Of a DNA stretch of 64,000 nt, positions 17,686-27,028 are shown piece by piece; positions within the stretch are counted from its first letter, which is position 1, and the number at the start of each line of letters is the position of its first letter. A model generated the notes under the pieces. The model was given only the letters and a program-made list of their open reading frames with translations, ran no database searches and was not told where the DNA came from. A program made the position numbers and the translations under genes. This DNA comes from Microbacterium protaetiae (GTDB lineage Bacteria > Actinomycetota > Actinomycetes > Actinomycetales > Microbacteriaceae): positions 1,922,001 through 1,986,000 of the forward strand of contig NZ_CP035494.1 of NCBI RefSeq assembly GCF_004135285.1, given 5' to 3'.

Positions 17686-18637
17686 AGAACACCCAGAACT
17701 TGGAGAGCCAGAAGTTGAAAGCGGTGAACGCTCCGATCACCACAAGCAGGAACCAGGCCATCGCCGAGGCGTAGCCCATGTGGTACTGCAAGAAGCCGAC
17801 CCGGTAGAGGTAGAGCGTGTAGAACATCGTCGATTCCGCGGGGCCGCCGGTGCCGCCTGAGACGACGTAGGCCTGCGTGAACGACTGAAAGGCGAAGATG
17901 ATCTGCAGCACGAGGTTGAAGAAGATGATCGGCGTGAGCAGCGGCAGCGTGATCGAGAAGAATCGGCGCATGCGTCCGGCGCCGTCGACCGAAGCCGCCT
18001 CGTAGTACATGTCGGGGATCTGCCGGAGCCCTGCCAAGAAGATCACCATCGGCGATCCGAACGTCCACACGTGCAGGATCACCAGGGTCCACAGTGCAAA
18101 GTCGGGATGCCCGATCCACCCGGGTGCGTCAATGCCGAAGATCGCGAGAAAGCTGTTGACCAGACCGTCCTTGCCGAAGACCTGGCGCCACAGGATCGCG
18201 ACGGCGACCGATCCGCCGAGCAGACTGGGCAGGTAGAACACCGACCGGTAGAACGACAGCCCTCGCATGCCGCGGTCCAGCAGCAAGGCCAGCAGCAGAG
18301 CCAGCAGAAGCTGCAGCGGCACGCCGGTCGCGACGTACACGACGGTCACCCGGAATGAGTTCCAGAACGAGGCATCCTGGAACATCTTCACGTAGTTGCC
18401 GAAACCGATGAAGTCGGGCGGGTTCTCCAGCGGCGACTTCAGCAGGTTGTAGTCGGTCAGCGACAGATAGAGCGACGCGAGCAGCGGACCGAGGGTGAAC
18501 ACCGCGAGCCCGATGAGCCAGGGCAGCAGGAACATGTAGCCGGCGAAGTTGTCACGTTTCTTCTCTTTGACGCGCACCTGGCCGGGTTTCAGGCGGCTGC
18601 TGCGCGCCAGAGTGCGCAGCTCACCGAGACTGCTCAT
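17675..18637 (-). CDS. Carbohydrate ABC transporter permease (MalF/CUT1 type)
   Basis: 320 residues with six predicted helices. It includes LPWLIGLAVFTLGPLLASLY near the N-terminus and the EAA loop MYYEAASVDGAGRMRRFFSI. The start at 18637 is chosen because AAGGAGG lies five bases upstream; the longer frame from 18727 would cover the promoter and operator. It is the first gene of the minus-strand operon and has a LacI-type operator in its leader. It forms a heterodimeric channel with the 16765-17685 product. Confidence 0.93.
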   Translation of the reverse strand: MSSLGELRTLARSSRLKPGQVRVKEKKRDNFAGYMFLLPWLIGLAVFTLGPLLASLYLSLTDYNLLKSPLENPPDFIGFGNYVKMFQDASFWNSFRVTVVYVATGVPLQLLLALLLALLLDRGMRGLSFYRSVFYLPSLLGGSVAVAILWRQVFGKDGLVNSFLAIFGIDAPGWIGHPDFALWTLVILHVWTFGSPMVIFLAGLRQIPDMYYEAASVDGAGRMRRFFSITLPLLTPIIFFNLVLQIIFAFQSFTQAYVVSGGTGGPAESTMFYTLYLYRVGFLQYHMGYASAMAWFLLVVIGAFTAFNFWLSKFWVFYDD

Positions 18638-18677
18638 GTCGACCTCCTTGTCGGCCGTGGGCCGGGTATCGCTAGGA

Positions 18678-18732
18678 GAAACCGCTTTCTCACAAGCGGT
18701 TCGATTATGACCCGCGTGCGGCGGCACGTCAA
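18678..18732 (-). promoter_or_regulatory. Promoter and LacI-type operator of the permease operon
   Basis: On the minus strand, TTGACG (18732-18727) and CATAAT (18709-18704) are separated by 17 bp. Just downstream is GAAACCGCTTTC (plus-strand 18678-18689), within a wider inverted repeat AACCGCTT/AAGCGGTT (18680-18687 and 18694-18701). The GAAASCGSTTTC form is typical of LacI-family operators and recurs at 20100 and 25076. Confidence 0.75.
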
Positions 18733-18740
18733 ACCCGAAT

Positions 18741-20021
18741 CGTCTCGCGCTGTCGAAATCCGCGTTCGCGCATGCGATTTACATGCGCGGGTGCGGGATG
18801 GGGTGGCGCGGGGCTCGGGGGCTGCGCGCGAGTGCGGATTCGGGGCGCGTGTGCGGTGGGGCCGCGCGGAATTGGGGCGCGTGTGCGGATTGGGGTAGCG
18901 CGGGGCGTGGATGCTGCCGCCTGGACGGTTCGCGCTGTCGGATTCTGCGTTCGCGTCTGCGATTTACGTGCGCGAATGCGGATTCGGGTAGCGCGGGGCT
19001 CGGGCGCGGCGGGGCCGTGCGGAATTGGGGCGCGTGTGCGGATTGGGGTAGCGCGGGGCTCGGGCGCGGCGGGGCGCGGGCGCGGATTTGGGGCGCGTGT
19101 GCGGATTGGGGTAGCGCGGGGATGTGGATGCTGCGGCCTGGGCGGTTCGCGCTGTCGGATTCTGCGTTCGCGCATGCGATTTACGTGCGCGAATGCGGAT
19201 TCGGGTAGCGCGGGGCTCGGGCGCGGCCGGGCCGTGCGGAATCGGGGCGCGTGTGCGGATTGGGGTAGCGCGGGGCTCGGGCGCGGCGGGGCGCGGGCGC
19301 GGATTCCGGGGCGCGTGTGCGGATTCGGGTAGCGCGGGGGCGTGGATGCTGCGGCCTGGGCGGTTCGCGCTGTCGGATTCTGCGTTCGCGTCTGCGATTT
19401 ACGTGCGCGAATGCGGATTGGGGTAGCGCGGGGCTCGGGCGCGGCCGGGCCGTGCGGAATTGGGGCGCGTGTGCGGATTCGGGTAGCGCGGGTGCGTGGA
19501 TGCTGCGGCCTGGGCGGTTCGCGCTGTCGGATTCTGCGTTCGCGTCTGCGATTTACGTGCGCGAATGCGGATTGGGGTAGCGCGGGGCTCGGGCGCGGCC
19601 GGGCCGTGCGGAATTGGGGCGCGTGTGCGGATTGGGGTAGCGCGGGGCGTGGGGAGTCGGCCGGGTCGTGCGGAATTGACGCGCGTGTGCGGATTGGGGT
19701 AGCGCGGGGGCGTGGATGCTGCGGCCTGGGCGGTTCGCGCTGTCGGATTCTGCGTTCGCGTCTGCGATTTACGTGCGCGAATGCGGATTGGGGTAGCGCG
19801 GGGCTCGGGCGCGGCGGGGCCGTGCGGAATTGGGGCGCGTGTGCGGATTCGGGTAGCGCGGGGCGTGGGGAGTCGGCCGGGTCGTGCGGAATTGAGGCGC
19901 GTGTGCGGATTGGGGTAGCGCGGGGGCGCGGGTGCTGCGGCCTGGGCGGTTCGCGCTGTCGGATTCTGCGTTCGCGTATGCGATTTACATGCGCGGGTGC
20001 GGAACCGAGCAGCGCGAGCAC
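18741..20021. repeat. 1.3-kb composite tandem-repeat array
   Basis: No credible gene lies here. Modules of about 60 to 100 bp each end in GGATTGGGGTAGCGCGGG or a close variant. The longest module (six good copies, around 18909, 19124, 19343, 19498, 19713 and 19930) contains CTGCGTTCGCG and GTGCGCGAATGCGG around GCGATTTAC, an inverted repeat. A 60-bp module with CCGTGCGGAATT is interspersed. Both array ends carry GCGATTTACATGCGCGGG. Long ORFs on both strands arise because the modules lack stops in some frames. The array separates the divergent permease and binding-protein promoters. Confidence 0.9.
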
Positions 20022-20065
20022 AGGCCCGCGAGCCGGCAGCGACGCCGCGAATTCCCGATCTGGCG

Positions 20066-20111
20066 TTGACTTTGTTGTCGCCCCATGCTAATTTCCCGTG
20101 AAAGCGGTTTC
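20066..20111 (+). promoter_or_regulatory. Promoter and LacI-type operator of the binding-protein gene
   Basis: TTGACT (20066-20071), a 17-bp spacer, TAATTT (20089-20094). The operator GAAAGCGGTTTC at 20100-20111 overlaps the expected transcription start. It is the same operator word as at 18678 and 25076 in reverse complement. Confidence 0.8.
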
Positions 20112-20203
20112 TCGCACCTTGCGGGCGATCGCGGCCGCCGACCCGTTCCTGCGGCGGCACAGCACCATCGAGGTGGCATCCCACCCTGAAGAGAAGAGGC
20201 GCG

Positions 20204-21547
20204 ATGAGGCGTATCACCGGTTCACTCCCGGGCAAGGCGGCGATCGGCGTCGCCCTGATCGGGACGCTGGCCCTGGCAGGCTGTGCGGGCGGATCGAAGG
20301 GCGGCGGCGGAGGTTCCGATTCCGCGCCGACGTTCGACCCGAACGAGAAGATCACGTTGGAGATGTCGTGGTGGGGTGACGATGCCCGTGCCGCGCTGTT
20401 CGGCCAGGTCATCGACAAGTTCGAGGCCAAATACCCGAACATCACCGTCAAGCAGACGCCGGTGGGCAGCCCCGACGACCTGTTCAACCGTCTCGCGACC
20501 GACTTCGGTGGCGGCGGCACGACGGCGCCCGATGTGTTCGCGCTCGGTGGCGCGAAGCCTCAGGAGTACGGCTCGGCGGGGGCACTGCTCGACCTGTCGA
20601 GCGTCAAAGACATTGTCCAGACGGCCAAGTATCCCGACTTCTCGCTGACGAACGCGACGGTCAACGACACTCTCTACGGCCTGCCCACCGGCGGCAACGC
20701 CACGGCCGCGTTCGTCAACAAGGACATCTTCGAGAAGGCCGGCGTGCCCGTTCCCGACGACAGCTGGACGTGGCAGGACCTCATCGACGACGCGAACAAG
20801 ATCGGGGCGAAGGGCCTGAAGACCGACGACGGCAAGCCCATCTACGGTCTCGACCTGCGCATTGCCGACATCCTGGGCACGTACGTCGGCCAGGAGACCG
20901 AATACGGCATGTACGACTGGGACGGCAAGCTCGCCACCGATGCCAGCACCATCGCCGACTGGTACCAGAACGAGGTCGAGCTGCGCGACGGCAAGGGCCT
21001 GCCCGACCCGTCGGTCGTGACGGCCGGATGGTCGCTCACCCCCGACCAGCAGCTGTACACGCTAGGACAGGCCGCCATCACGTTCGGATACAGCAACCTG
21101 ATCGGCTCGTACGAGGCGGGTGGCGACACGCTGATGCTCACTCCGCCCACCGACACCGACAAGACCGGCGTCGCACTGCTGCCCTCGGCGTTCTGGGCGA
21201 TCAACGCGCAGACGAAGCACCCGGCGGCGGCCGCGATGCTCATGAACTGGTTCCTGAACGAGCCCGACGCGCTCACGCTCATCAAGGACACCCGTGGCGT
21301 GCCGTTCAACCCCGATGCCGCAGCCGTCGTGACGCCTCTTCTCGAGGGCGCGAGCAAGACCGCGGCCGAATATGTGCAGAAGACGCTCGATTCCGGCACC
21401 GTCGCGCCGCCGCAGCCCAACGGCGGTGCGAACATGAACCAGTACGCGCAAGACGGCGAAGCCAACGTCTTGTTCAACAAGAAGACGCCGAAGGAAGCCG
21501 CTGATGAGTTCGTGAGCAAGCTCACTGCCGACCTCGCGCAGGGCTGA
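20204..21547 (+). CDS. Sugar-binding lipoprotein of a CUT1 ABC importer
   Basis: 447 residues. A lipoprotein signal peptide ends LALAGC with Cys27, followed by a Gly/Ser-rich linker. The mature protein is a cluster B/D solute-binding fold (TLEMSWWGDDARAALFGQVI, YGLPTGGNATAAFVNKDIFE, FWAINAQTKHPAAAAMLMNW). It captures an oligosaccharide for the permeases encoded divergently at 16765-18637. GAAGAG lies before the ATG. It is followed by a strong hairpin terminator, so it appears to be transcribed alone. Confidence 0.93.
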   Translation: MRRITGSLPGKAAIGVALIGTLALAGCAGGSKGGGGGSDSAPTFDPNEKITLEMSWWGDDARAALFGQVIDKFEAKYPNITVKQTPVGSPDDLFNRLATDFGGGGTTAPDVFALGGAKPQEYGSAGALLDLSSVKDIVQTAKYPDFSLTNATVNDTLYGLPTGGNATAAFVNKDIFEKAGVPVPDDSWTWQDLIDDANKIGAKGLKTDDGKPIYGLDLRIADILGTYVGQETEYGMYDWDGKLATDASTIADWYQNEVELRDGKGLPDPSVVTAGWSLTPDQQLYTLGQAAITFGYSNLIGSYEAGGDTLMLTPPTDTDKTGVALLPSAFWAINAQTKHPAAAAMLMNWFLNEPDALTLIKDTRGVPFNPDAAAVVTPLLEGASKTAAEYVQKTLDSGTVAPPQPNGGANMNQYAQDGEANVLFNKKTPKEAADEFVSKLTADLAQG

Positions 21548-21563
21548 GTCCGGTCTCAGAACA

Positions 21564-21593
21564 GGTGGGCGGGCCGGCGACGGTCCGCCCACC
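21564..21593 (+). terminator. Hairpin terminator after the binding-protein gene
   Basis: GGTGGGCGG (21564-21572) pairs perfectly with CCGCCCACC (21585-21593) across a 12-nt loop, 17 bp after the stop; the sequence CGTTTGTG follows. Confidence 0.75.
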
Positions 21594-21602
21594 CGTTTGT
21601 GT

Positions 21603-21755
21603 CCGGCAGGACACGGCAGACGCACGGCAGAGGCACGGCAGGATGCGGCAGGACACGGCAGCGACGCGGTAGAGACACGGCAGCGACGCGGTAGAGACAC
21701 GGCAGCACACGGCAGAGCCACCGCAGAGACATGGCAGAGACACGGCAGAGACAGG
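21603..21755. repeat. Short tandem repeats rich in GACACGGCAG
   Basis: A run of related 10-25 bp units (GACACGGCAG, GACGCGGTAGAG, CACGGCAGAG) fills the gap between the terminator and the next start. It belongs to the set of locus-specific arrays seen at many operon ends here. No gene is seen in it. Confidence 0.8.
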
Positions 21756-21762
21756 ACTGGCG

Positions 21763-23382
21763 ATGACCGCACGCGATGAGGCGCTGCGCCGGCTGCGCGG
21801 CATCCACCACCCGCACACCCCTGTCGCCCGTGCGCTCGCGCAACAGGGAGTCGCTTTCGCCGCCGTCGGCGGTCCGCTGCACGAACGCTGGCAGACAGCG
21901 GTCGCCGAACTGGAGCAGTGCGTCTGGCGAGTGGATGCCGCGCCTCCGGCGGTGCTCAGCGAGGGTGGGGTGTACGCGGGCAGCTGGCTGGAGAGCACCG
22001 GCACCATCAGCGCCGAGGTGCTCACGCGCTTTGCGCCCGCCCTGGCCCGCGAGACGCTTGTGCAGTTCGCCCGACACCAGCGCGCCGATGGTCTGCTGCC
22101 CTACAAGGTGACCGCCGACGGGCCGGCGTTCACGCAGATCCAGACCGTGACTCCGCTCGCGCGCAGCGTGTGGAACCACTATCTGTTGACCGGGCGCGAC
22201 GAGGCGTTTCTCGGCGAGATGTCTGCGGCGATGAGCCGCAACGACGCCTGGCTGGCCGCGCACCGCGACACCCGTGGCGCCGGCGCGGTCGAGGCCTTCT
22301 GCACCTTCGACACCGGTCACGACCTCTCGCCGCGGTTCTGGTTCGTGCCCGACCGCTGCTATCACGGCGATGCCGCCCGGTACGATCCGGCTGCGCCGCT
22401 GCTGCCCTACATCGCGCCGGATCTGACCGCCAACGTCGCCTGCCAGCGCCGCTATCTCGCTCACATCGCGCGCGAATCGGGCGAGCCTGGCGAACTCTGG
22501 GAGCAGAGGGCGGATGCCGCAGAAGCGGCCCTGTGGCGCGAGTGCCATGACGAGCCGACCGGCCTGTTCTTCGACCGCGACGGCGCCGGTGGCCAGGTGC
22601 GCATCGCCTCAGACGTGCTGTTGCGCGTGCTGGCCTGCGAGATCGGTGACGACGCGTTCTTCACGGCGGCGCTCGAGCGCCACCTCATGAACACGCGCGC
22701 GTTCCTCTCGCACTACGGGTTCACCTCGCTGGCGATGGACGATCCGCGATTCGACCACGATTTCCGCCGCAATTCGTGGGGTGGGCCGGTGAACATGCTC
22801 ACGATGATCCGCGCGCCGCACGCGTTCGAGCACCACGGCCGGGTGGCCGAACTCGCTCTGGCGACGCAGCCGGTGCTGGCAGCGCTCGCAGTGGCCGATC
22901 GCTTTGCGCAGTGCCTTGATCCGTGGAGTGGCGAGGCCGGGTTCACCGAGGCGTACTCTCCGGCGCTGCTGTTCTTCCTCGATGCGATCGAGCGGTCGTG
23001 CGGCATCCTTCCCCGCCCCGACGGCGCGGTGTGGTTCACCGGGCTCGCGCCGACCAGGCTCGCCCACGGCGCCGCCGAGGCGAGCGCTTATGCGCGGAGC
23101 ATCGACGACGCGCACTGGGAGCTGGCCGCCGACGACGAGAGCGTGCAGGTGCTGCGTGCGGGCGCCGAGGTGCTGCGTTTTCCGCGCGGATGGCGCGTAG
23201 AGACCGACCGCGTCGGCACTGTTCGCGGGGTTGTGTGCGTGGATGCCGCGCCCGTGGCCGGCGCGCTCATCACGCCCGACGGCGAGGTGGCCTTGACGCT
23301 CGAGCCGAACGAGCGCGTGGCGATCGAGGGCGCCCGGCCCGGCACGCGCACCCGCATCGGCTTCGTGCCGCCGCAGTTCTGA
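21763..23382 (+). CDS. Six-hairpin glycoside hydrolase, MGH1/GH63-like
   Basis: 539 residues with an (alpha/alpha)6-toroid pattern. Aromatic and acidic motifs include YAGSWLESTGTIS, FARHQRADGLLPYKV, FCTFDTGHDLSPRFW, DFRRNSWGGPVNMLT and the late FTEAYSPALLFF, which resemble MGH1-like/GH63-type glycosidases. There is no signal peptide, so it acts on imported oligosaccharide in the cytosol. It follows the binding-protein gene but is separated by a terminator and repeat array. Gene context links it to the GAAASCGSTTTC regulon. The exact family and bond specificity are not certain. Confidence 0.78.
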   Translation: MTARDEALRRLRGIHHPHTPVARALAQQGVAFAAVGGPLHERWQTAVAELEQCVWRVDAAPPAVLSEGGVYAGSWLESTGTISAEVLTRFAPALARETLVQFARHQRADGLLPYKVTADGPAFTQIQTVTPLARSVWNHYLLTGRDEAFLGEMSAAMSRNDAWLAAHRDTRGAGAVEAFCTFDTGHDLSPRFWFVPDRCYHGDAARYDPAAPLLPYIAPDLTANVACQRRYLAHIARESGEPGELWEQRADAAEAALWRECHDEPTGLFFDRDGAGGQVRIASDVLLRVLACEIGDDAFFTAALERHLMNTRAFLSHYGFTSLAMDDPRFDHDFRRNSWGGPVNMLTMIRAPHAFEHHGRVAELALATQPVLAALAVADRFAQCLDPWSGEAGFTEAYSPALLFFLDAIERSCGILPRPDGAVWFTGLAPTRLAHGAAEASAYARSIDDAHWELAADDESVQVLRAGAEVLRFPRGWRVETDRVGTVRGVVCVDAAPVAGALITPDGEVALTLEPNERVAIEGARPGTRTRIGFVPPQF

Positions 23383-23404
23383 GCGGGTCGATCGCCGCGA
23401 CGGC

Positions 23405-23632
23405 CCGCCGAGGGTATTCGGCTCGGTCACGACGCGTCGCGTCCCGCCTCAGCCGTGAGTCGTGAGGTTCCGCCTCGGCCGTGAGCCGTGGCGTCCTGGC
23501 TCGGCCGTGGGTCGTGGGGTTCCGCCTCGGCCGTGAGCCGCGGCGTTCCGCCTCGGCCGTCAGCCGCAGCATCCCGCCTCGGCCGTGAGCGCTGGGGGTT
23601 CCGTCTCGGCCGTGAGCCGCGGCATCCCGCTC
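23405..23632. repeat. 26-28 bp tandem repeat between convergent genes
   Basis: About seven units of the type CCTCGGCCGTGAGCCGYGGCG followed by TTCCG. The last unit runs into the stop codon of the GH5 gene at 23631. No separate terminator is visible; the array may serve that purpose. Confidence 0.85.
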
Positions 23633-25031
23633 ACTCCCGTGCGAGGTGGTCCTTCAACAGCGCGGTCAGCCCCGTGCGCTCGGCGCATGCGTCGAAGCGA
23701 AAGGCGCGGGCGAGTTCGCGTGCTCGCTCGGGTGAGACGCCGCGGAAGCGCTCGGCGAAGCGCTGCGCCAGCGGCTCGGCCAGCAGGATGTGGCGCACCA
23801 GCACGGCGATGTGCGGCTGTCGACCCCATGGCCACGGTGCGTAGCCGGGAAACTCGCGGTCGAACACGGCATCGATCGGGTCGAGGATGTCGCGGACTCC
23901 GGCATCCGATCCGCCCCACGAGTCGATGCCCAGCTGCCGCTTCGTCTCGCGGTCGGTCGCGGTCAGCGTCAGGTAGTCGCTGGCCGGGTCCGCGCATACC
24001 AGCCCCTGCAAGCCGATGTCTTTGTAAGTCCAGAGAGCCCAGCTCGCGCCGTGGTCACGGTAGATCTCGAGCTGGTCCTGCAGCAGGCGGTAGCGCCAGG
24101 CGTCCTGCGAGCGGTCGTCGGAGTAGACCGGGCCGAACTCGCCGATCCAGATCGGGGTTCCCGTGCGACGCATGAACTCGGTGCGGCGCAGAAAGGTCTG
24201 CTCGACGACGCCACGGTCGAAGTACTCGCCGCGGGTCGTGCCCGGATACTCGGTGGCGCTGGTGATGCCCGGCAGGGCGTAGTCATGTGCGGTGTAGACA
24301 GCATTCGGCAGCGGTTCGGCGCGGCCCTCGAGAAAGCTGAAGTCGGTCGAGTACTTGTTGCCGTCGAGGAAGAGGATGTGGCGTGGATCGACAGCGCGGA
24401 TCGCCGCTTCGAGCCGATCATAGAAGACCGGCAGCACCTCACCGGTCGGGTCAGCCGGTTCGTTGATGGGGTTGTAGCCGGCGACTTCGGGGCGGTCCCT
24501 GTATCGGTCGGCCAGGGCCTCCCACAGGTGCACGACGCGATCCTGGAAGTGCGGATGGTTCCAGAATTCGGCAAGGTGGGTCGGGTTGTCGCTGTGCCAG
24601 TGCTGGTTCTGCCGACCGGGAAGGGCGTGCAGGTCGATGATGGAGTACACGCCGTGCGCGGCCAGCAGCGAGATGACGCGGTCGAGCCGGGCGAAGCCCT
24701 CTTCCTTGAGCTCGAAGGGCCGGGCATCGTCTTCGAAGTGACGGTAGTTCACCGGGATGCGCACCGAGTTCATGCCGAGTGAGGCAAGGAATGCGGCATC
24801 CGCCTCATCGAAGAACACGGTGAGGAACTCGTCGAAGAACGCCTCGTACGATTGCTCGCCCATCGTTTCGCGCAGCGCGCGACGGATGCCCGACTCGTTG
24901 CCGGGGTAGCCGGTGATGAAGTTCTCCATGTTCATCCAGCCGCCCAGACCCACGCCGGCCAGGCGCACGGGTGTGTCGTGCTCGTCGACGATGTCGGTGC
25001 CGTTCACGCGCAGCCAGGGAAGCGAGGTCAT
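23631..25031 (-). CDS. Glycoside hydrolase family 5 (endo/exo-beta-glucanase-like)
   Basis: 466 residues. GH5 features: GVGLGGWMNMENF, the MNSVRIPVNYRHF strand, the acid/base Glu191 in GYNPINEP and the nucleophile Glu298 in PIWIGEFGPVYSDD. There is no signal peptide, so hydrolysis is intracellular after uptake. A 160-residue C-terminal extension with acidic and basic helices is longer than the core needs. The ATG at 25031 has AAGGAC upstream; the longer frame would start inside the operator. It shares the GAAASCGSTTTC operator with the permease and binding-protein genes, so all three probably form one regulon for a beta-glucoside. Confidence 0.9.
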   Translation of the reverse strand: MTSLPWLRVNGTDIVDEHDTPVRLAGVGLGGWMNMENFITGYPGNESGIRRALRETMGEQSYEAFFDEFLTVFFDEADAAFLASLGMNSVRIPVNYRHFEDDARPFELKEEGFARLDRVISLLAAHGVYSIIDLHALPGRQNQHWHSDNPTHLAEFWNHPHFQDRVVHLWEALADRYRDRPEVAGYNPINEPADPTGEVLPVFYDRLEAAIRAVDPRHILFLDGNKYSTDFSFLEGRAEPLPNAVYTAHDYALPGITSATEYPGTTRGEYFDRGVVEQTFLRRTEFMRRTGTPIWIGEFGPVYSDDRSQDAWRYRLLQDQLEIYRDHGASWALWTYKDIGLQGLVCADPASDYLTLTATDRETKRQLGIDSWGGSDAGVRDILDPIDAVFDREFPGYAPWPWGRQPHIAVLVRHILLAEPLAQRFAERFRGVSPERARELARAFRFDACAERTGLTALLKDHLARE

Positions 25032-25065
25032 CGTTGTCCTTCGAAATCGAGAATCCGGTGCGCCC

Positions 25066-25095
25066 ACCCTATCGAGAAACCGCTTTCACGGGCAA
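25066..25095 (-). promoter_or_regulatory. Promoter and LacI-type operator of the GH5 gene
   Basis: On the minus strand TTGCCC (25095-25090) and TAGGGT (25071-25066) are 18 bp apart. GAAACCGCTTTC (plus-strand 25076-25087) occupies the spacer, the classic position for repressor blocking of polymerase. Confidence 0.7.
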
Positions 25096-25151
25096 CCAGG
25101 CCGACCCGTGCCGCGTCGGCACCCGGCCCGGCGCGGGTGTAGGCACCGCGG

Positions 25152-25239
25152 GCGTTCAAAACTCAGCCCATTCGAGTCGCCGGGCGCCGAAACCGGCGCA
25201 TTCGGGGGTTCAACGTCGAGATTGACTGAGTTCTGAACG
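25152..25239. repeat. Palindromic repeat element, copy 3
   Basis: Left arm GCGTTCAAAACTCAGCCCAT, right arm GACTGAGTTCTGAACG. The centre has GCCGAAACCGGC. It lies between the divergent GH5 and monooxygenase genes, directly followed by copy 4. Confidence 0.88.
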
Positions 25240-25280
25240 GGCCGCGGCTGGCGGCGTGGTGCACGCCGCGCGCGGTGCCG

Positions 25281-25369
25281 GCGTTCAAAACTCAGCCTAT
25301 TCGTGCGTTCGGACGCCGAAACCGGCGTATTCCGGGGGTTCGGCGTGGAGATGGACTGAGTTCTGAACG
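25281..25369. repeat. Palindromic repeat element, copy 4
   Basis: Left arm GCGTTCAAAACTCAGCCTAT, right arm GACTGAGTTCTGAACG; close to copy 3 with several centre changes. Copies 3 and 4 are direct repeats about 129 bp apart, the same period as copies 1 and 2 before IS insertion. Confidence 0.88.
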
Positions 25370-25412
25370 GCCGCGGCCTGCGCCCGGCGTGCGCCGCGGG
25401 TATTCTGCGAGC

Positions 25413-26705
25413 GTGAGCACGAGCGAGAGCGCGACCACAAGCGACAGCGCGAGCATGAGCACGCGCACCGACGTGTGCATCGCCGGCGGGGGACCGGCGG
25501 GGGTCTTCCTCGGCCTCTTGCTCGCGCGCGCCGGCGTCGACGTGGTCGTGTGCGAGAAGCACGACGACTTCTTCCGCGACTTCCGCGGCGACACCGTGCA
25601 CCCCTCGACCCTGAACCTGCTCGACGCGCTCGGGCTGCGCGCCCGCTTCGAGGCCGTGCCGCACGCGCCGCTGCCGCAGCTGGATGTCGTGCTCAACGGC
25701 ATCCGCATCCACGCAGTCGACTTCACCACGCTGCCGCCGCCGAACCGGTTCGTGACCCTGATGCCGCAGTGGGATCTTCTGGACCTGCTGGCGGATGCCG
25801 CGGCGCAGCATCCGTCGTTCCATCTGCGTATGGGCGATGAGGTCACCGACGTCATCGAACGCGACGGGCGCATCGCCGGGGTCACCACCGCGAGTGGCGA
25901 GAGCATCGAGTCGCGGCTCGTCGTCGCCGCCGACGGACGCTCGTCGACCGTGCGTCGCGCGCTCGGGCTGGCGCCGCGCGATATCCCGGTCGACACCGAC
26001 GTGCTGTGGTTCCGCGTGCCGCGCCCCGAGCAGCCGCTGCCCGACACTCTTGCGTGGGCGAACGCCGCGGGCGTGTGCATCACGATTCCGCGGCCGGAGT
26101 ACCTGCAGTGCGCGCTTCTCGTGCCGAAGGGGTCGCTCGAGGGCATCCGTGCCGACGGACTCGAGGCGTTCCGCGACCGGGTGGCGCGCGTGGTGCCGCG
26201 GCTGGCCGACGTCGTCGGCGATATCGCATCGCTCGACGACATCAAACACCTCGATGTGCAGATCGACCGACTGGAGAAATGGTGGCGCCCCGGGGCGCTG
26301 TGCATCGGGGATGCCGCGCACGCCATGTCGCCGATGTTCGGGGTGGGCATCAACTATGCCGTACAAGACGCGGTGGCCGCGGCGCACGTGCTGATCCCGG
26401 TGCTGCGCCCGCGCGGGTCGGTCAAGGGGGTCGGCGACGATGCCCTCGATGAGGCGTGCGCCGCCGTGCAGCGGCGCCGAACGTGGCCGACCGCCGCGAT
26501 GCAGGCGATTCAGCGCCGTGCGCACGGCCTCATCTCGGCGGGCGTACCCTCGCGCATCATCGACAATCCGCCGACGCGCCGTCAGCGCACCGTCATGCGC
26601 CTCGTGCTGCCGGCGATCAGGCCGCTGGTCGCACGGATGGTCGGGTACGGGTTCAGGCCCGAGCGGCTCTTACCCCTCAACCGTCCCGCCGCCGAGGTCA
26701 TGTGA
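25413..26705 (+). CDS. FAD-dependent monooxygenase/oxidoreductase (group A flavoprotein)
   Basis: About 430 residues from the GTG at 25413, or 416 from the ATG at 25455; neither has a clear ribosome site. The FAD-binding motifs are present: CIAGGGPAGVFLG (GxGxxG), the DG motif VVAADGRSSTVRR and the GD motif LCIGDAAHAMSPMFGVGINY. This pattern is that of aromatic hydroxylase-type flavoproteins that use NAD(P)H and oxygen. The substrate cannot be told. It stands alone between two operons and converges on the TNT locus. No partner reductase or substrate gene is nearby. Confidence 0.87.
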   Translation: MSTSESATTSDSASMSTRTDVCIAGGGPAGVFLGLLLARAGVDVVVCEKHDDFFRDFRGDTVHPSTLNLLDALGLRARFEAVPHAPLPQLDVVLNGIRIHAVDFTTLPPPNRFVTLMPQWDLLDLLADAAAQHPSFHLRMGDEVTDVIERDGRIAGVTTASGESIESRLVVAADGRSSTVRRALGLAPRDIPVDTDVLWFRVPRPEQPLPDTLAWANAAGVCITIPRPEYLQCALLVPKGSLEGIRADGLEAFRDRVARVVPRLADVVGDIASLDDIKHLDVQIDRLEKWWRPGALCIGDAAHAMSPMFGVGINYAVQDAVAAAHVLIPVLRPRGSVKGVGDDALDEACAAVQRRRTWPTAAMQAIQRRAHGLISAGVPSRIIDNPPTRRQRTVMRLVLPAIRPLVARMVGYGFRPERLLPLNRPAAEVM

Positions 26706-26776
26706 TGTTGTCGAGGGAACATCAGATTTCCGGCGGAATGATGTTCTCTCGGCAGATTGATGTGCCGTCGGGGGCG

Positions 26777-27028
26777 TCAGCGCACGCTGGTGAGGCGGTT
26801 CCAGACCTCGACCCGGTGGACGAAGTCGGCCAGCGCGTCGTCTTCACCGGCGAACTCGCGCACCGACGGCGTCAGCAGCTGTGCACGTTCGTCCTGAATG
26901 TAGGTGACCCAACCGTTGCGGCTCTGCGCAAGCACGACCACATTGGTCTGCGATCGGGGGTCTCCGAGCAGCACGAACCCGGTGTACCCGCGGGCGGTGA
27001 GGTCGCTTGCGACGGCGTCTCGATTCAT
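26777..27028 (-). CDS. Probable immunity protein for the second TNT cassette
   Basis: 83 residues, soluble. The segment NGWVTYIQDERAQLLTP followed by EDDALADFVHRV resembles the domain duplicated in the 27482-28372 product (GDAWVAWP, ESSALAALIAY). The ATG at 27028 overlaps the stop of the TNT-domain gene by four bases (ATGA), the usual arrangement for toxin-immunity pairs. It would bind and block the cognate NAD+ glycohydrolase in the cytosol. The function is inferred from gene order and the shared domain, not from a recognised family. Confidence 0.6.
   Translation of the reverse strand: MNRDAVASDLTARGYTGFVLLGDPRSQTNVVVLAQSRNGWVTYIQDERAQLLTPSVREFAGEDDALADFVHRVEVWNRLTSVR

Noticed and set aside
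18729..20021. 430-residue minus-strand ORF through the 18.7-20.0 kb array
   Set aside because: It is Arg/Pro-rich translation of DNA modules that repeat; the other strand and other frames are equally open. No start site or domain.
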